Shown: positions 26,969 through 35,667, counted from the first letter of the stretch. The stretch: DNA of 64,000 nt from Micromonospora marina (GCF_900091565.1 NZ_FMCV01000011.1:31247-95246), one strand, 5' to 3'. Notes: a model not told the origin generated them from the letters alone. Made by a program: numbers and translations.

Positions 26969-27397
26969 ATGAGCGGCGAGGAACAGCAGCGCACCTTCCC
27001 ACGGCGGGACGCCGAGGGGCGCATCCTCACCCTGGGTGACCTGCTCGGCGTGAGCCTGGCCGGCCTGGTCATCGGGGTGCTGGCGCTGCTGGTCTTCGAG
27101 TGGGCGTTCGCCACCGTGGGCGACAGCGGCTTCGGGGGCACGAACGGCTGGCTGGCGGTGATCCTGCCGCTCTGGCTGTTCTGGGACGAGTTCCGGGCCT
27201 GGGAGTTCGGTGCCGCCCGGGTGGTGGCCGCGCTCGCCGGCATCGCGCTCGGTGTCCTCGCCGGTCTGCTCGCCGCCGGGCTGGCCTCGGGGCTGCCCGC
27301 GTTGTTCACCGGAGCGTTGGCCGCGGCGGTGTTCACAGTGGTCTACGCGGTCGTCTGGTTTCATGGCGTGCACTGGCTGGCCCGGCGTACGGGCTGA
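26969..27397 (+). CDS. Four-helix integral membrane protein (142 aa)
   Basis: Begins 7 nt after the mqnE stop, on the same strand, so it is likely in the same operon. After a charged N-terminus (EEQQRTFPRRDAEGR) come about four hydrophobic segments (LLGVSLAGLVIGVLALLVF, LAVILPLWLFW, VVAALAGIALGVLAGLLAAG, FTVVYAVVWFHGVHWLA). No known motif. A role linked to quinone synthesis is only suggested by position. Confidence 0.8.
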   Translation: MSGEEQQRTFPRRDAEGRILTLGDLLGVSLAGLVIGVLALLVFEWAFATVGDSGFGGTNGWLAVILPLWLFWDEFRAWEFGAARVVAALAGIALGVLAGLLAAGLASGLPALFTGALAAAVFTVVYAVVWFHGVHWLARRTG

Positions 27398-27423
27398 GGC
27401 ACGAAGAGAGTGGGAATGCGGGA

Positions 27424-27702
27424 ATGAGCGCGGCGCTCAAGTACACGCTGGGCCGGATCGGGCTGTTCGTCGTCGTGCTGGCGGCCCTCTGGTTCGTCGA
27501 CATGAACATGTTCCTGCGGCTGATGCTGGCGCTGATCTTCTCCGCCACACTGTCGTTCTTCCTGCTCAAGGGTCTGCGGGACGATATGGCCGAGGAGATG
27601 GCGGAGGCCGCGGAGCGGCGGCGCACGGAGAAGGAGCGGCTGCGGTCCGCGCTGGCCGGTGACGACCAGGCCGAGCCGGACGGCGAGCGCCGCGAAAGCT
27701 GA
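27424..27702 (+). CDS. DUF4229 membrane protein (92 aa)
   Basis: Two hydrophobic helices (LGRIGLFVVVLAALWF and LMLALIFSATLSFFLL) with the family-type MNMFLRLM between them, then a charged helical tail (LRDDMAEEMAEAAERRRTEKERLR). This matches the DUF4229 plan common next to menaquinone genes in actinobacteria. ATG at 27424, 27 nt after the preceding gene, likely in the same operon as mqnE. Confidence 0.85.
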   Translation: MSAALKYTLGRIGLFVVVLAALWFVDMNMFLRLMLALIFSATLSFFLLKGLRDDMAEEMAEAAERRRTEKERLRSALAGDDQAEPDGERRES

Positions 27703-27933
27703 GCGGACCGGGCCGGGCGCGCGGTAGAGCGTCAGCCGCAACTGGTACGAGCGCAGCAGCACCCCGGCGTCGTCGACGGAGACGGTGTCGGTCCAGATGC
27801 TCGACCACGGGTCGCCCTGACCGTCCATTGTGGAGCGTGCGGCGTTGCCGTTCACTGTCGCGCTTGGCGGGAAGTTCCACCAGATGTTGGAGCCAGGAAA
27901 ATCATTGCCGAAATGAGGATCAGGACGGGATGG
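27703..27933 (-). other. Intergenic open frame, possible gene remnant
   Basis: The 320-nt space before the carboxypeptidase contains, on the minus strand, an open frame with no start at its upstream end reading DPHFGNDFPGSNIWWNFPP and, further on, WSSIWTDTVSVDDAGVLLRS. It looks more protein-like than the surrounding shadows but has no recognisable family, and downstream it runs into the DUF4229 coding sequence. It may be the end of a decayed secreted protein gene. Around 27880-27965 the sequence is AT-richer than the rest of the window. Confidence 0.25.
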
Positions 27934-27969
27934 TCAAAGAGAAAGACGGATATTGATATGACCATGTGT

Positions 27970-28025
27970 CTCCTGGTGGAGTGTGTGGACAACGGGAGTT
28001 CTCCCGTACCCCCAGGAGGTTGTCC
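27970..28025 (+). promoter_or_regulatory. Structured leader over the carboxypeptidase ribosome binding site
   Basis: CTCCTGG (27970-27976) can pair with CCAGGAG (28012-28018), which contains the Shine-Dalgarno; GGACAAC (27987-27993) can pair with GTTGTCC (28019-28025), right before the ATG. The two pairings interleave, so they exclude each other or form a pseudoknot. A separate ACGGGAG-TT-CTCCCGT hairpin (27992-28007) overlaps the second. Control of translation is an inference. Confidence 0.45.
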
Positions 28026-29351
28026 ATGGCCTTCCGCACCTCTCCGCTCCGCCGCCGGCTGGCGCTCGCCGCCGCCGTCGGCCTGACCATCGTCCTCACC
28101 GCGGCCGCCGCTCCCGCCGTCGCCCGGCCCGCGCCGGAAGGCTCCGGCGAACCCTCCACCGTCGCCTACCGGGTGCTCGGACCGCGTACGGCGGCCGACC
28201 GTACCGCGGTCGCCTCCACCGGGGCCGCGATCGACTACGCCGAGCACGGCGTGCTGCACATCACGGCGACCAAGGCCGAGGCCAACGCGATCACCCGCCT
28301 CGGGTTCCGGCTCGAGAAGGACGCCGTGCCGGAACACGACCACGCCGACGGGGGCATGACCGCCAGCGCCTTCCCGCCCGCCGACTCGAACTACCACGAC
28401 TACGCCGAGCTGACCGCCGTGGTCAACAAGGTGGTCGCCGACCACCCGACGATCGCCCGCAAACTGAGCATCGGCACGTCGTACCAGGGCCGGGACCTGA
28501 TGGCGGTGAAGATCTCCGACAACGTCGCCACCGACGAGGCCGAGCCGGAGATCCTGTTCAACGCCCAGCAGCACGCCCGTGAGCACCTGACCGTGGAGAT
28601 GGCGATCTACCTGCTCAACCTCTTCACCGACAACTACGGCAGCGACTCCCGGATCACCAGCATCGTCAACTCCCGGGAGATCTGGATCGTCCCCACCGTC
28701 AACCCGGACGGCAGCGAGTACGACATCGCCTCCGGGTCGTACCGCTCCTGGCGCAAGAACCGGCAGCCGAACAGCGGCTCCTCGTACGTCGGCACCGACC
28801 TGAACCGCAACTGGGGCTACCAGTGGGGCTGCTGCGGCGGCTCGTCCGGCTCCAAGTCGTCGAGCACCTACCGGGGCCCGTCCGCCTTCTCCGCCCCGGA
28901 GGCCGCGGCGCTGCGCGACTTCGTCAACGGCCGGGTCGTCGGCGGGGTGCAGCAGATCAAGGCCAACATCGACTTCCACACCTACTCGGAGCTGGTGCTC
29001 TGGCCGTACGGCTACACGTACAGCAACACCGCCACCGGGATGAACGCCGACCAGTACAACACCTTCGCCACCATCGGTCAGCAGATGGCGGCGACGAACG
29101 GCTACACCCCGGAGCAGTCGAGCGACCTCTACATCGCCGACGGCACCAGCATCGACTGGATGTGGGGCGCCCACAAGATCTGGGCGTACACCTTCGAGCT
29201 GTACCCCGGCTCGGCCTCCGGCGGCGGCTTCTACCCGCCGGACGAGGTGATCCCGGCGCAGACCTCACGCAACCGGGAGGCCGTGCTGATCCTGTCCGAG
29301 TACGCCGACTGCCCGTACCGGGCGATCGGCAAGCAGAGCCAGTACTGCTGA
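28026..29351 (+). CDS. Secreted M14 zinc carboxypeptidase
   Basis: 441 aa. A signal peptide ([20 protein letters not shown], cleavage near AVA-RPA) leads to a propeptide of about 100 residues and the M14 catalytic domain: zinc ligands in [13 protein letters not shown] (HxxE) and the third ligand in IDFHTYSE, substrate Arg/Asn in [11 protein letters not shown], and the general base Glu in YTFELYPG. It ends shortly after the domain in a Cys-containing tail ([11 protein letters not shown]). AGGAGG lies 6 nt before the ATG, within the possible leader structure. Expected to trim C-terminal residues from extracellular peptides. Followed by a strong terminator. Confidence 0.94.
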   Translation: MAFRTSPLRRRLALAAAVGLTIVLTAAAAPAVARPAPEGSGEPSTVAYRVLGPRTAADRTAVASTGAAIDYAEHGVLHITATKAEANAITRLGFRLEKDAVPEHDHADGGMTASAFPPADSNYHDYAELTAVVNKVVADHPTIARKLSIGTSYQGRDLMAVKISDNVATDEAEPEILFNAQQHAREHLTVEMAIYLLNLFTDNYGSDSRITSIVNSREIWIVPTVNPDGSEYDIASGSYRSWRKNRQPNSGSSYVGTDLNRNWGYQWGCCGGSSGSKSSSTYRGPSAFSAPEAAALRDFVNGRVVGGVQQIKANIDFHTYSELVLWPYGYTYSNTATGMNADQYNTFATIGQQMAATNGYTPEQSSDLYIADGTSIDWMWGAHKIWAYTFELYPGSASGGGFYPPDEVIPAQTSRNREAVLILSEYADCPYRAIGKQSQYC

Positions 29352-29360
29352 CCCCCCACC

Positions 29361-29401
29361 GGGCGGGAACCCCGGTTCCACCCCCACCGGGGTTCCCGCC
29401 C
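29361..29401 (+). terminator. Hairpin terminator after the carboxypeptidase gene
   Basis: A perfect 15-bp stem (GGGCGGGAACCCCGG with its complement) and an 11-nt pyrimidine-rich loop, 10 nt after the stop codon. Confidence 0.88.
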
Positions 29402-29430
29402 ACCCCTCCCGTCCGGACGATCTCCGCTGG

Positions 29431-29580
29431 TCGTGCGCTACCGTGGCACCGACCGTGCCACAGCGAAGCCGGTGCGAAACCGGCGCTGTCCCGCAACTGT
29501 GATGCCCCGTACGCGCGGCGCCGGCCTCCACCGGCGCCGACGGACGTGGGACGAGCCAGGTCGCCTGCGGCCCGGTCGCG
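29431..29580 (+). promoter_or_regulatory. Cobalamin (B12) riboswitch aptamer
   Basis: The class hallmarks are present in order: GTGCCACAGCGAAGCCGGTGC start region, paired GCCGG/CCGGC arms around GTGCGAAA, CCCGCAACTGTGATGCC (central junction), a variable GC-rich stem, and the B12 box-like GAGCCAGGTCGCCTGC. It lies 85 nt before a putative cobalamin-binding protein gene. Binding of a corrinoid is expected to lower expression of the transporter. Confidence 0.92.
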
Positions 29581-29623
29581 ACACGCGCTCTCGAGGAAGG
29601 GCGCCTCGCGGACGGGCCTTCCA

Positions 29624-29660
29624 CCTGTCGGCGAAGCATCACTCCTCGACCGACAGGAGG
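29624..29660 (+). promoter_or_regulatory. Shine-Dalgarno-masking hairpin, likely riboswitch expression platform
   Basis: CCTGTCGG (29624-29631) pairs perfectly with CCGACAGG (29650-29657), covering the first half of the ribosome binding site ACAGGAGG. A shorter alternative, CTCCT (29642-29646) with AGGAG (29655-29659), does the same. No terminator with a U run is seen, so control is probably at translation initiation. Confidence 0.6.
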
Positions 29661-29664
29661 CTCC

Positions 29665-30597
29665 ATGTCCCGACGTACCCCCCGGCTCTTCGCCACCGCG
29701 CTCGCGGCCGGCGTGCTGCTTCTCGGCGGCTGCGCCGAGAAGACCTCGACCGACACCCCCGCCTCCGGCGGCTCCGGGGGTGCGTTCCCGGTCACCGTCG
29801 GCAATCTCACGCTGGAGAAGCGGCCGGAGAAGATCGTCTCGCTCTCGCCGACCGCCACCGAGATGCTCTTCGCCATCGGCGCCGGCAAGCAGGTCACCGC
29901 CGTCGACGACCAGTCGAACTACCCGGCCGAGGCGCCCCGCACCGACCTGTCCGGCTACCAGCCGAACGCCGAGGCGATCGCGGCCAAGAGCCCCGACCTG
30001 GTGGTGCTCTCCAACAACCTCAACAAGATCGTCGACCAGCTCGTCGCGCTGAAGATCCCGGTCCTGCAGACGCCGGCCGCGACCACGCTCGACGACTCGT
30101 ACCGGCAGCTCACCGACCTGGGCACGCTCACCGGCCACCGGTCCGAGGCGGACGCCGTGGTGCAGAAGATGAAGGACGAGATCACCGCGCTGACCAAGGA
30201 CCTGCCGAAGCGTACGGAGAAGCCGACCTACTTCCACGAGCTGGGCCCGGAGCTGTACACGGCGACCAGCAAGACGTTCATCGGCACCATCTACGCGCTC
30301 GCCGGCCTGGAGAACATCGCCGACGCGTCCGACGCCGACGGGAAGAACGGCGGCTATCCGCAGCTCTCCCAGGAGGTCATCGTCAAGGCGAACCCCGACT
30401 TCATCTTCCTGTCCGACACCAAGTGCTGCAAGCAGAGCGCCGACACGGTGAAGGCGCGCAGCGGGTGGTCCGGCATCACCGCGGTGAAGAACAACCAGAT
30501 CGTGGAGCTGGACGACGACATCGCCTCGCGCTGGGGCCCGCGTGTGGTCGAACTGCTCAAGGTGATCGTCGACGCCACCGCCAAGGTCCCGGCCTGA
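29665..30597 (+). CDS. btuF: ABC transporter cobalamin-binding lipoprotein
   Basis: 310 aa. A lipoprotein signal ends in LLLGGCAEK (lipobox LGGC). The rest is a class III (BtuF/FecB-type) binding protein: RPEKIVSLSPTATEMLFAIGAGKQVTAVDD near the N-terminus in separate elements, SPDLVVL in the middle, and GWSGITAVKNNQIVELDDDIASRWGPR at the end. The B12 riboswitch just upstream supports corrinoids as the substrate over iron-siderophore. Acts at the outer face of the membrane. Followed by permease and ATPase genes. Confidence 0.92.
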   Translation: MSRRTPRLFATALAAGVLLLGGCAEKTSTDTPASGGSGGAFPVTVGNLTLEKRPEKIVSLSPTATEMLFAIGAGKQVTAVDDQSNYPAEAPRTDLSGYQPNAEAIAAKSPDLVVLSNNLNKIVDQLVALKIPVLQTPAATTLDDSYRQLTDLGTLTGHRSEADAVVQKMKDEITALTKDLPKRTEKPTYFHELGPELYTATSKTFIGTIYALAGLENIADASDADGKNGGYPQLSQEVIVKANPDFIFLSDTKCCKQSADTVKARSGWSGITAVKNNQIVELDDDIASRWGPRVVELLKVIVDATAKVPA

Positions 30598-30599
30598 CC

Positions 30600-31772
30600 G
30601 TGGCCCTCCGGCAGGCCGACCCCGCCCCGACGAGCCCGGCCGGGACGCCCGACGCGTCCCGGCCGGGCGACCGGCAGTTGTTCCGCCCCCGGCGGCGTAC
30701 CGCACGCGGTGCGCCCGGCGGCCCGATCCGGCCCGCCGGGCTCCGCAAGCGCTGGCTGCTCGCCGGTGTCGTCGCGGTGCTCGTCGCGCTCGTGGCGGGC
30801 GTCTCCCTCGGCCCGGTCAGCCTGCCGCCCGGCAGCGTCGCGGCCGAACTGCTCAACCTGCTGCCCGGCGTGCATCTGGACAGCGGGCTCACCGAGCGGG
30901 AAGTCGCGATCATCACCGAGCTGCGGCTGCCCCGGGTCGTGCTCGGGCTGCTCGTCGGCGCGCTCCTCGCCCTGGCCGGCGGCTGCTACCAGGGCGTCTT
31001 CCGCAACCCGCTGGCCGATCCATACCTGCTCGGCGTGGCGGCCGGAGCCGGGTTCGCGGTCACCGCGGCGATCGTCCTCGGCGCCGGAGCGGGCGGGGCG
31101 CTGACCGGGCTGCCGATCACCATTCCGCTCGCCGCGTTCGTCGGGTCGCTCGGCGCGGTCGTGCTGACGTACCTCCTCGGCGCCGCCGGCGGGCGGGACC
31201 GGTCCCCGGCCACGCTGATCCTGGCCGGGGTGGCGGTCTCCGCGTTCTTCGCCGCCGGGCAGACGTACCTGCTGCAACAGCACTCCGACAACATCCAGCA
31301 GGTCTACTCCTGGCTGCTCGGGAGGCTGGCCACCGCCGGCTGGCACGACGTGTGGCTGGTCCTGCCGTACTTCGTGCTCACCTCCGTGGTGGTGCTGCTG
31401 CACCGGCGCGAGCTGGACGTGCTCTCCGTCGGCGACGACGAGGCCGCCGGTCTCGGCCTGCACCCGCAGCGCTCCCGCTACCTGCTGATCGCCGCCGCGT
31501 CGCTGGGCACCGCCGCCGCCGTCTCCGCGTCCGGGCTGATCGGCTTCGTCGGCATCATCGTGCCGCACACCATGCGGCTGCTCGCCGGTTCCAGCCACCG
31601 GGTGATCCTGCCGCTGTCGATGCTGTTCGGCGGCGCGTTCCTGGCCCTGACCGACGTGGTCGCCCGGACCGCAGCCGCCCCCGCCGAGATCCCCATCGGC
31701 GTGGTCACCGCGCTGCTCGGCGGACCGTTCTTCGTGCTGGTCCTGCGTACCGCCCGCCGGGTGGCGATGTGA
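30600..31772 (+). CDS. btuC: FecCD-family ABC transporter permease (cobalamin)
   Basis: 390 aa from the GTG 2 nt after the btuF stop. After a disordered N-terminal tail of 45 residues come about ten membrane helices. Family motifs are ELRLPRVVLGLLVGALLALAGGCYQGVFRNPLADPYLLG, split over helix 2 and its loop, and GFVGIIVPHTMRLLAG, the ATPase-contact region. The long Pro/Arg-rich N-terminus is unusual. The stop overlaps the ATPase start. Confidence 0.93.
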   Translation: MALRQADPAPTSPAGTPDASRPGDRQLFRPRRRTARGAPGGPIRPAGLRKRWLLAGVVAVLVALVAGVSLGPVSLPPGSVAAELLNLLPGVHLDSGLTEREVAIITELRLPRVVLGLLVGALLALAGGCYQGVFRNPLADPYLLGVAAGAGFAVTAAIVLGAGAGGALTGLPITIPLAAFVGSLGAVVLTYLLGAAGGRDRSPATLILAGVAVSAFFAAGQTYLLQQHSDNIQQVYSWLLGRLATAGWHDVWLVLPYFVLTSVVVLLHRRELDVLSVGDDEAAGLGLHPQRSRYLLIAAASLGTAAAVSASGLIGFVGIIVPHTMRLLAGSSHRVILPLSMLFGGAFLALTDVVARTAAAPAEIPIGVVTALLGGPFFVLVLRTARRVAM

Positions 31773-32548
31773 ACGCCCCCGCGGTGCGCGTCCACGATCT
31801 GCGCGTCACCCTCGGCGGCACACCGGTCCTGGCCGGCGTCGACCTCACCGTCGCGGCAGGCGAGTGGGTCACCGTGATCGGACCCAACGGCGCCGGCAAG
31901 TCCACCCTGTTGCGCGCCGTCGGCGGCCTGCTCACCGGCCCGGGCGAGGTGACCCTCTTCGGTACGCCGATCGGCTCGCTGCGCCGCCGCGACCGCGCCC
32001 GTGTGGTGGCCACCGTGGCGCAGTCCCCGGTCGTACCGATCGGGATGTCGGTGTTCGACTACGCGCTGCTCGGGCGTACCCCGTACATCCCGCCGCTGGG
32101 CCGCGAGTCGGCGGCCGACCTGGCCGCCGCGCACGAGGTGCTGGACCGGCTCGACCTGGGCCCCTTCGCGCACCGCGAGCTGGCCACGCTCTCCGGCGGC
32201 GAGCGGCAGCGCGTCTTCCTGGCCCGGGCGCTGGCCCAGGGCGCCACCCTGCTGCTGCTCGACGAGCCGACGAGCGCGCTGGACATCGGGCACCAGCAGG
32301 AGGTGCTGGAACTGGTCGACCAGCTCCGCCGCGAGCACGGCCTCACCGTGCTCGCCACAATGCACGACCTCTCCATCGCCGGCGAGTACGCCGATCGCCT
32401 GGTCCTGCTCGCCGACGGCCGGGTGGCAGCCGCCGGGCCGCCGGAGGAGGTGCTCACCGAGGAGCTGCTGGCCCGCCACTACCGCGCCCACATCCGCGTC
32501 ATCCCCGGCGACCACGGCCCCCTGGTGGTCCCCGTCCGCCCCACCTGA
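31769..32548 (+). CDS. btuD: ABC transporter ATP-binding protein (cobalamin)
   Basis: 259 aa, GTG start overlapping the permease stop by 4 nt. Walker A GPNGAGKST, signature LSGGERQRV, Walker B LLLLDEPTSALD and the switch His in TMHDLSIA are all intact. It powers uptake through the preceding permease. The end of the operon has no clear hairpin, but an inverted repeat lies 58 nt downstream. Confidence 0.94.
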   Translation: MNAPAVRVHDLRVTLGGTPVLAGVDLTVAAGEWVTVIGPNGAGKSTLLRAVGGLLTGPGEVTLFGTPIGSLRRRDRARVVATVAQSPVVPIGMSVFDYALLGRTPYIPPLGRESAADLAAAHEVLDRLDLGPFAHRELATLSGGERQRVFLARALAQGATLLLLDEPTSALDIGHQQEVLELVDQLRREHGLTVLATMHDLSIAGEYADRLVLLADGRVAAAGPPEEVLTEELLARHYRAHIRVIPGDHGPLVVPVRPT

Positions 32549-32605
32549 CCCCCACCCCACCCACCCCACCCTCCCTCGCGCCCCGTCCCGCCTCGCCCGC
32601 CCCGT

Positions 32606-32674
32606 CGATCTTGCACTTTTCGCCCCGACAGCAGGTGTGTATGCCTCGTTGGGCGGGCCGCAACTGCAAGATCG
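32606..32674. repeat. Intergenic inverted repeat with CGATCTTGCA arms
   Basis: CGATCTTGCA (32606-32615) and TGCAAGATCG (32665-32674) are perfect complements 49 nt apart. It lies between two convergent genes, as does the similar element at 3154-3217, and may be part of a dispersed family or a terminator. Confidence 0.65.
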
Positions 32675-32698
32675 GCGAGGTAGGGCTGGGGTGGGCCG

Positions 32699-33457
32699 TC
32701 AGCGCAGCGTCGAGACGGAGAAGAGGGCGCCGGACAAGTCGCGCAGGGCGGCGCTGCGTCCGGCCGGGTTGTCGCGCGGCGGGACGAGGATGGTGCCGCC
32801 CAGCTCGGTGGCCCGGGCGGCGGTCGCGTCGGCGTCCTCCACCGCGAAGTAGACCGCCCAGTACGCGGGCAGGTCCTCCGGAAGCGGCTCGGCCCGGGGC
32901 AGCATCCCGGCGACGATCCGGGCCCCGCAGCGCCAACCGGTGTACGCGACCGGCCCGACCGGGCGCTCCTCCGGATGCCAGCCGAACACCAGCGCGTAGA
33001 ACTCCTTCGCGCCCTCCGGGTCCGGCGTGACCAACTCGTTCCAGCACATCGCACCCGGCGCGTTGTACAACTCCGCCCCGCGCATCGCCATCGGCTGCCA
33101 CACGCTGAACACCGCGCCGGCCGGGTCGGCGAGCACCGCCATCCGGCCCTGCTGGGCGACGTCGAACGGGGACACGACAACCTGCCCGCCGGCCGCCTCC
33201 ACCCGGGTGGCGACCAGGTCCGCGTCGTCGGTCGCCACGTACGTGGACCAGACCGGCACCTGGTCCGGCGTACCGGGTGGCCCGGCCCCGGCGACCGCCT
33301 TGCCGTCCTTGCGGAAGACCGTGTAGCCGCCGGCGTCCGGCTCGGGGGAGATCTGCCCGGTCCAGCCGAACAGCTCCGGGTAGAACCGTCGTGCGTCGTC
33401 CAGCCCGGGCGTGGCCAGGTCGGTCCAGCAGGGCGTGCCGGGCTCGACGCCGTTCAC
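32699..33457 (-). CDS. VOC (glyoxalase/bleomycin resistance) family protein, two domains
   Basis: 252 aa from GTG at 33457, preceded by GAGAGGGG; the longer frame upstream is not supported. Two tandem VOC units: TPCWTDLATPGLDDARRFYPELFGW and, later, GAMCWNELVTPDPEGAKEFYALVFGW, each followed by the ADPAGA or DLSGALFSV type ending. Such proteins bind metals or small toxic compounds; the substrate is unknown. No resistance context is clear, although an ABC exporter pair lies just upstream on the same strand. Confidence 0.88.
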   Translation of the reverse strand: MNGVEPGTPCWTDLATPGLDDARRFYPELFGWTGQISPEPDAGGYTVFRKDGKAVAGAGPPGTPDQVPVWSTYVATDDADLVATRVEAAGGQVVVSPFDVAQQGRMAVLADPAGAVFSVWQPMAMRGAELYNAPGAMCWNELVTPDPEGAKEFYALVFGWHPEERPVGPVAYTGWRCGARIVAGMLPRAEPLPEDLPAYWAVYFAVEDADATAARATELGGTILVPPRDNPAGRSAALRDLSGALFSVSTLR

Positions 33458-33551
33458 GGTGACCCCTCTCGCCGGGACGGGCTCCGCTCGCCCGCCCTGT
33501 CGGCATCGTGGCACCGCCCGTACGGTCGCCGGGCCGGAACCGGACAAACTG

Positions 33552-34289
33552 TCAGCTGAAGCGGCGTCCCTCGTCCCGCCGGTACGCCCAGCCGGCGAGC
33601 GCGGCGAGCACCAGCACCCAGACCACCAGCATCACCAGCGCCCGGATGTCCGGCCGGAAGTCGGTGACCGCCGTCCAGATCAGTTCCACGGCGCCCCGGG
33701 TCGGCAAGTAGGGGGCGATCGCCTTGATGAAGCCGGGCGCGTCGTCCGGCCCGGAGAGCAGGCCACCGCCGAACGCCAGCGGGAAGAAGATCACCTGGGC
33801 CACCACGATCGCCGCCTTGCTCGGCAGCGAGTAGCCGATCGCCAGGCCGAGCAGCGTGAACGGCACCGAGACCACGGCGACCGCGCCGAGCCCGAGCAGG
33901 AACTGCACCGCGCTGACCCGGGCCTCGGTGGCGACCGCCGCGATCAGCACCACCGGGATCATCGACACGTAGGTCAGCACCAGCCCGGCCAGGATCCGCC
34001 CGGCCAGCCGCGGTGCCGGTCCGGCCGGCAGGGTCCGGGTGTACGGGTTCCAGGGCTGGTCGCGGTCCTCGGCGACGCCCACGCCGTACTGGAAGATGTT
34101 GGCGCTCATCACCGCGAACGTCACCATGGCGGCGGTCGCGTAGGTGGCGCCGACCGGGTCGTCGCCGGCGAACGGCACCACGAAGAAGAGCATCGCGGCG
34201 GCGGGGAAGAAGGCGCTGCCCACCACCGCCACCGGGATCCGGATGATCTCCAGGAGCTGGTAGCGGGCGTGGACCAGGGCGAGCGGCAC
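33552..34289 (-). CDS. ABC-2 type transporter permease
   Basis: 245 aa, six membrane segments, with the ABC-2 layout (VHARYQLLEIIRIPVAVVGSAFFPAAAMLFF at the start, YRRDEGRRFS at the end). ATG 9 nt after the ATPase stop on the same strand, so the two form an exporter. The substrate is unknown; the pair resembles daunorubicin-resistance-type or Nod-type exporters. Confidence 0.9.
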   Translation of the reverse strand: MPLALVHARYQLLEIIRIPVAVVGSAFFPAAAMLFFVVPFAGDDPVGATYATAAMVTFAVMSANIFQYGVGVAEDRDQPWNPYTRTLPAGPAPRLAGRILAGLVLTYVSMIPVVLIAAVATEARVSAVQFLLGLGAVAVVSVPFTLLGLAIGYSLPSKAAIVVAQVIFFPLAFGGGLLSGPDDAPGFIKAIAPYLPTRGAVELIWTAVTDFRPDIRALVMLVVWVLVLAALAGWAYRRDEGRRFS

Positions 34290-34298
34290 GGCGGTCTC

Positions 34299-35186
34299 CT
34301 AGGCGGCTGCGGGCGCGGGCCGGTCGTCGGCCGTGATGGCGAGGAACGCCTCCTCCAGCGAGGTGGGGCGGACCTCCAGGTCGTGGAACGCCACCCCGGC
34401 GGTGACCAGGTCACGCACGAGCTGGTCGGCGTCGCTGGTGAGCAGGTGCAGCCGCCCGTCGGCGCGTTCGGTGGCGACCACTCCCGGCAGCGCCGGCAGG
34501 TCGTGGGCGACCAGGCTGACCCGGCGTACGCCGACGATCCCGCGGATCGCCGCCACCGAGTCGTCGGCCAGCACCCGCCCGTGGCCGATCACCACCACCC
34601 GCTGCGCGAGCGCCTCCACCTCCTCCAGATAGTGGCTGCTCAGCAGCACGGTGCCGCCGTCGGCGTGGAAGCCACGGATCGCGTCCCAGAGCGCGTGCCG
34701 CGCCTCCACGTCGAGGCCGGTAGTCGGCTCGTCGAGCACCACCAGCCGGGGACGGCCGACGAACGCCAGCGCCACTGCCAGCCGGCGACGCTGCCCGCCG
34801 GAGAGGCCGCCGGTCTGCCGGCGCACCTGGTCGGCGAGGCCGAACCGGTCGAGCAGCTCGCCGCGCGGCACCGGGTCGGGGAAGTGCGCGGAGACGAAGT
34901 CGACCACCTCGCCGACCCGCAGCGTGCCGGGCAGGCCGGTCTCCTGCGGGGTGACCCCGAGCTGCCGCCGGCTCGCCGGGTCGCGCGGGTCGCCGCCGCA
35001 CAGCTCGACCCGGCCGGCTGTGGGGCGGCGCAGCCCGACCAGCAGGTTGATCAGGGTGCTCTTGCCGGCGCCGTTCGGGCCGAGCAGGCCGACCAGTTCC
35101 CCGGCCCGGACGGTCAGGTCGACCCGGTCCAGTGCCAGCACCTCGCCGTAGCGACGGCTGACCTGTTCGGCGCGGGCCAGGATCAT
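34299..35186 (-). CDS. ABC transporter ATP-binding protein (exporter type)
   Basis: 295 aa. Walker A GPNGAGKST, Q-loop GVTPQETGL, signature LSGGQRRRL, Walker B LVVLDEPTTGLD, switch His in SSHYLEE. The C-terminal domain of 80 residues is like DrrA-type exporters (ends VRPTSLEEAFLAIT). It drives the ABC-2 permease downstream. ATG start; divergent from the type VII-like cluster at 35336. Confidence 0.93.
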   Translation of the reverse strand: MILARAEQVSRRYGEVLALDRVDLTVRAGELVGLLGPNGAGKSTLINLLVGLRRPTAGRVELCGGDPRDPASRRQLGVTPQETGLPGTLRVGEVVDFVSAHFPDPVPRGELLDRFGLADQVRRQTGGLSGGQRRRLAVALAFVGRPRLVVLDEPTTGLDVEARHALWDAIRGFHADGGTVLLSSHYLEEVEALAQRVVVIGHGRVLADDSVAAIRGIVGVRRVSLVAHDLPALPGVVATERADGRLHLLTSDADQLVRDLVTAGVAFHDLEVRPTSLEEAFLAITADDRPAPAAA

Positions 35187-35335
35187 CGGCGGTCTCCTCG
35201 GAGCGGAAGGACTGTGCCTCCCTGTCTACCGTGCGTGTGCCAGCGGCGGTGACCCCTGGCCGGGTGCCCACATCCCCTAGTCTGGTGGCGCCGTCGACGA
35301 CGGTGGAAGTTCCGACCGGACACCGGGGAGGGTCC

Positions 35336-35656
35336 GTGACCAGTCCGAGCAGGAATCTCGACGCCCAGCCGGAGGCGTTGCGGGCGTTCGCCGCCGCCTC
35401 CCGGGACCGGTCGTCGCGGTTCCGCGAGCTGGAGCGGGCGTTCCGCGACGGCCACGTGGCCCGGCACTCCTTCGGCGTGATGCCCGCGTCGTTCAGCCTC
35501 GCCGCCGCGTACGAGCAGCAGTTCGAGGCGTGCCTGCAGGGGCTGGCGGACGGCGCCGAGACCATGCTGACCATCGCCACCGGGCTCACCGAGACAGCCG
35601 CCGCCTACGACGACACGGACGCGGCGAACGACACCATGTTCACCGCGGGCGGCTGA
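35336..35656 (+). CDS. Type VII secretion target, EspC-like (106 aa)
   Basis: From GTG at 35336 (GGGGAGGG 5 nt upstream) the protein is all helical: helix-turn-helix hairpin with ALRAFAAASRDRSSRFRELERAF, then a second helix ending in ETAAAYDDTDAANDTMF. This Tyr-x-x-x-Asp/Thr-Asp ending resembles the EspC family C-terminal signal of ESX systems. First gene of a four-gene same-strand group. No ESX core gene (EccB-E, MycP) is in the window, so export would need a system elsewhere. Confidence 0.75.
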   Translation: MTSPSRNLDAQPEALRAFAAASRDRSSRFRELERAFRDGHVARHSFGVMPASFSLAAAYEQQFEACLQGLADGAETMLTIATGLTETAAAYDDTDAANDTMFTAGG

Positions 35657-35667
35657 GGGGGGCGGGG

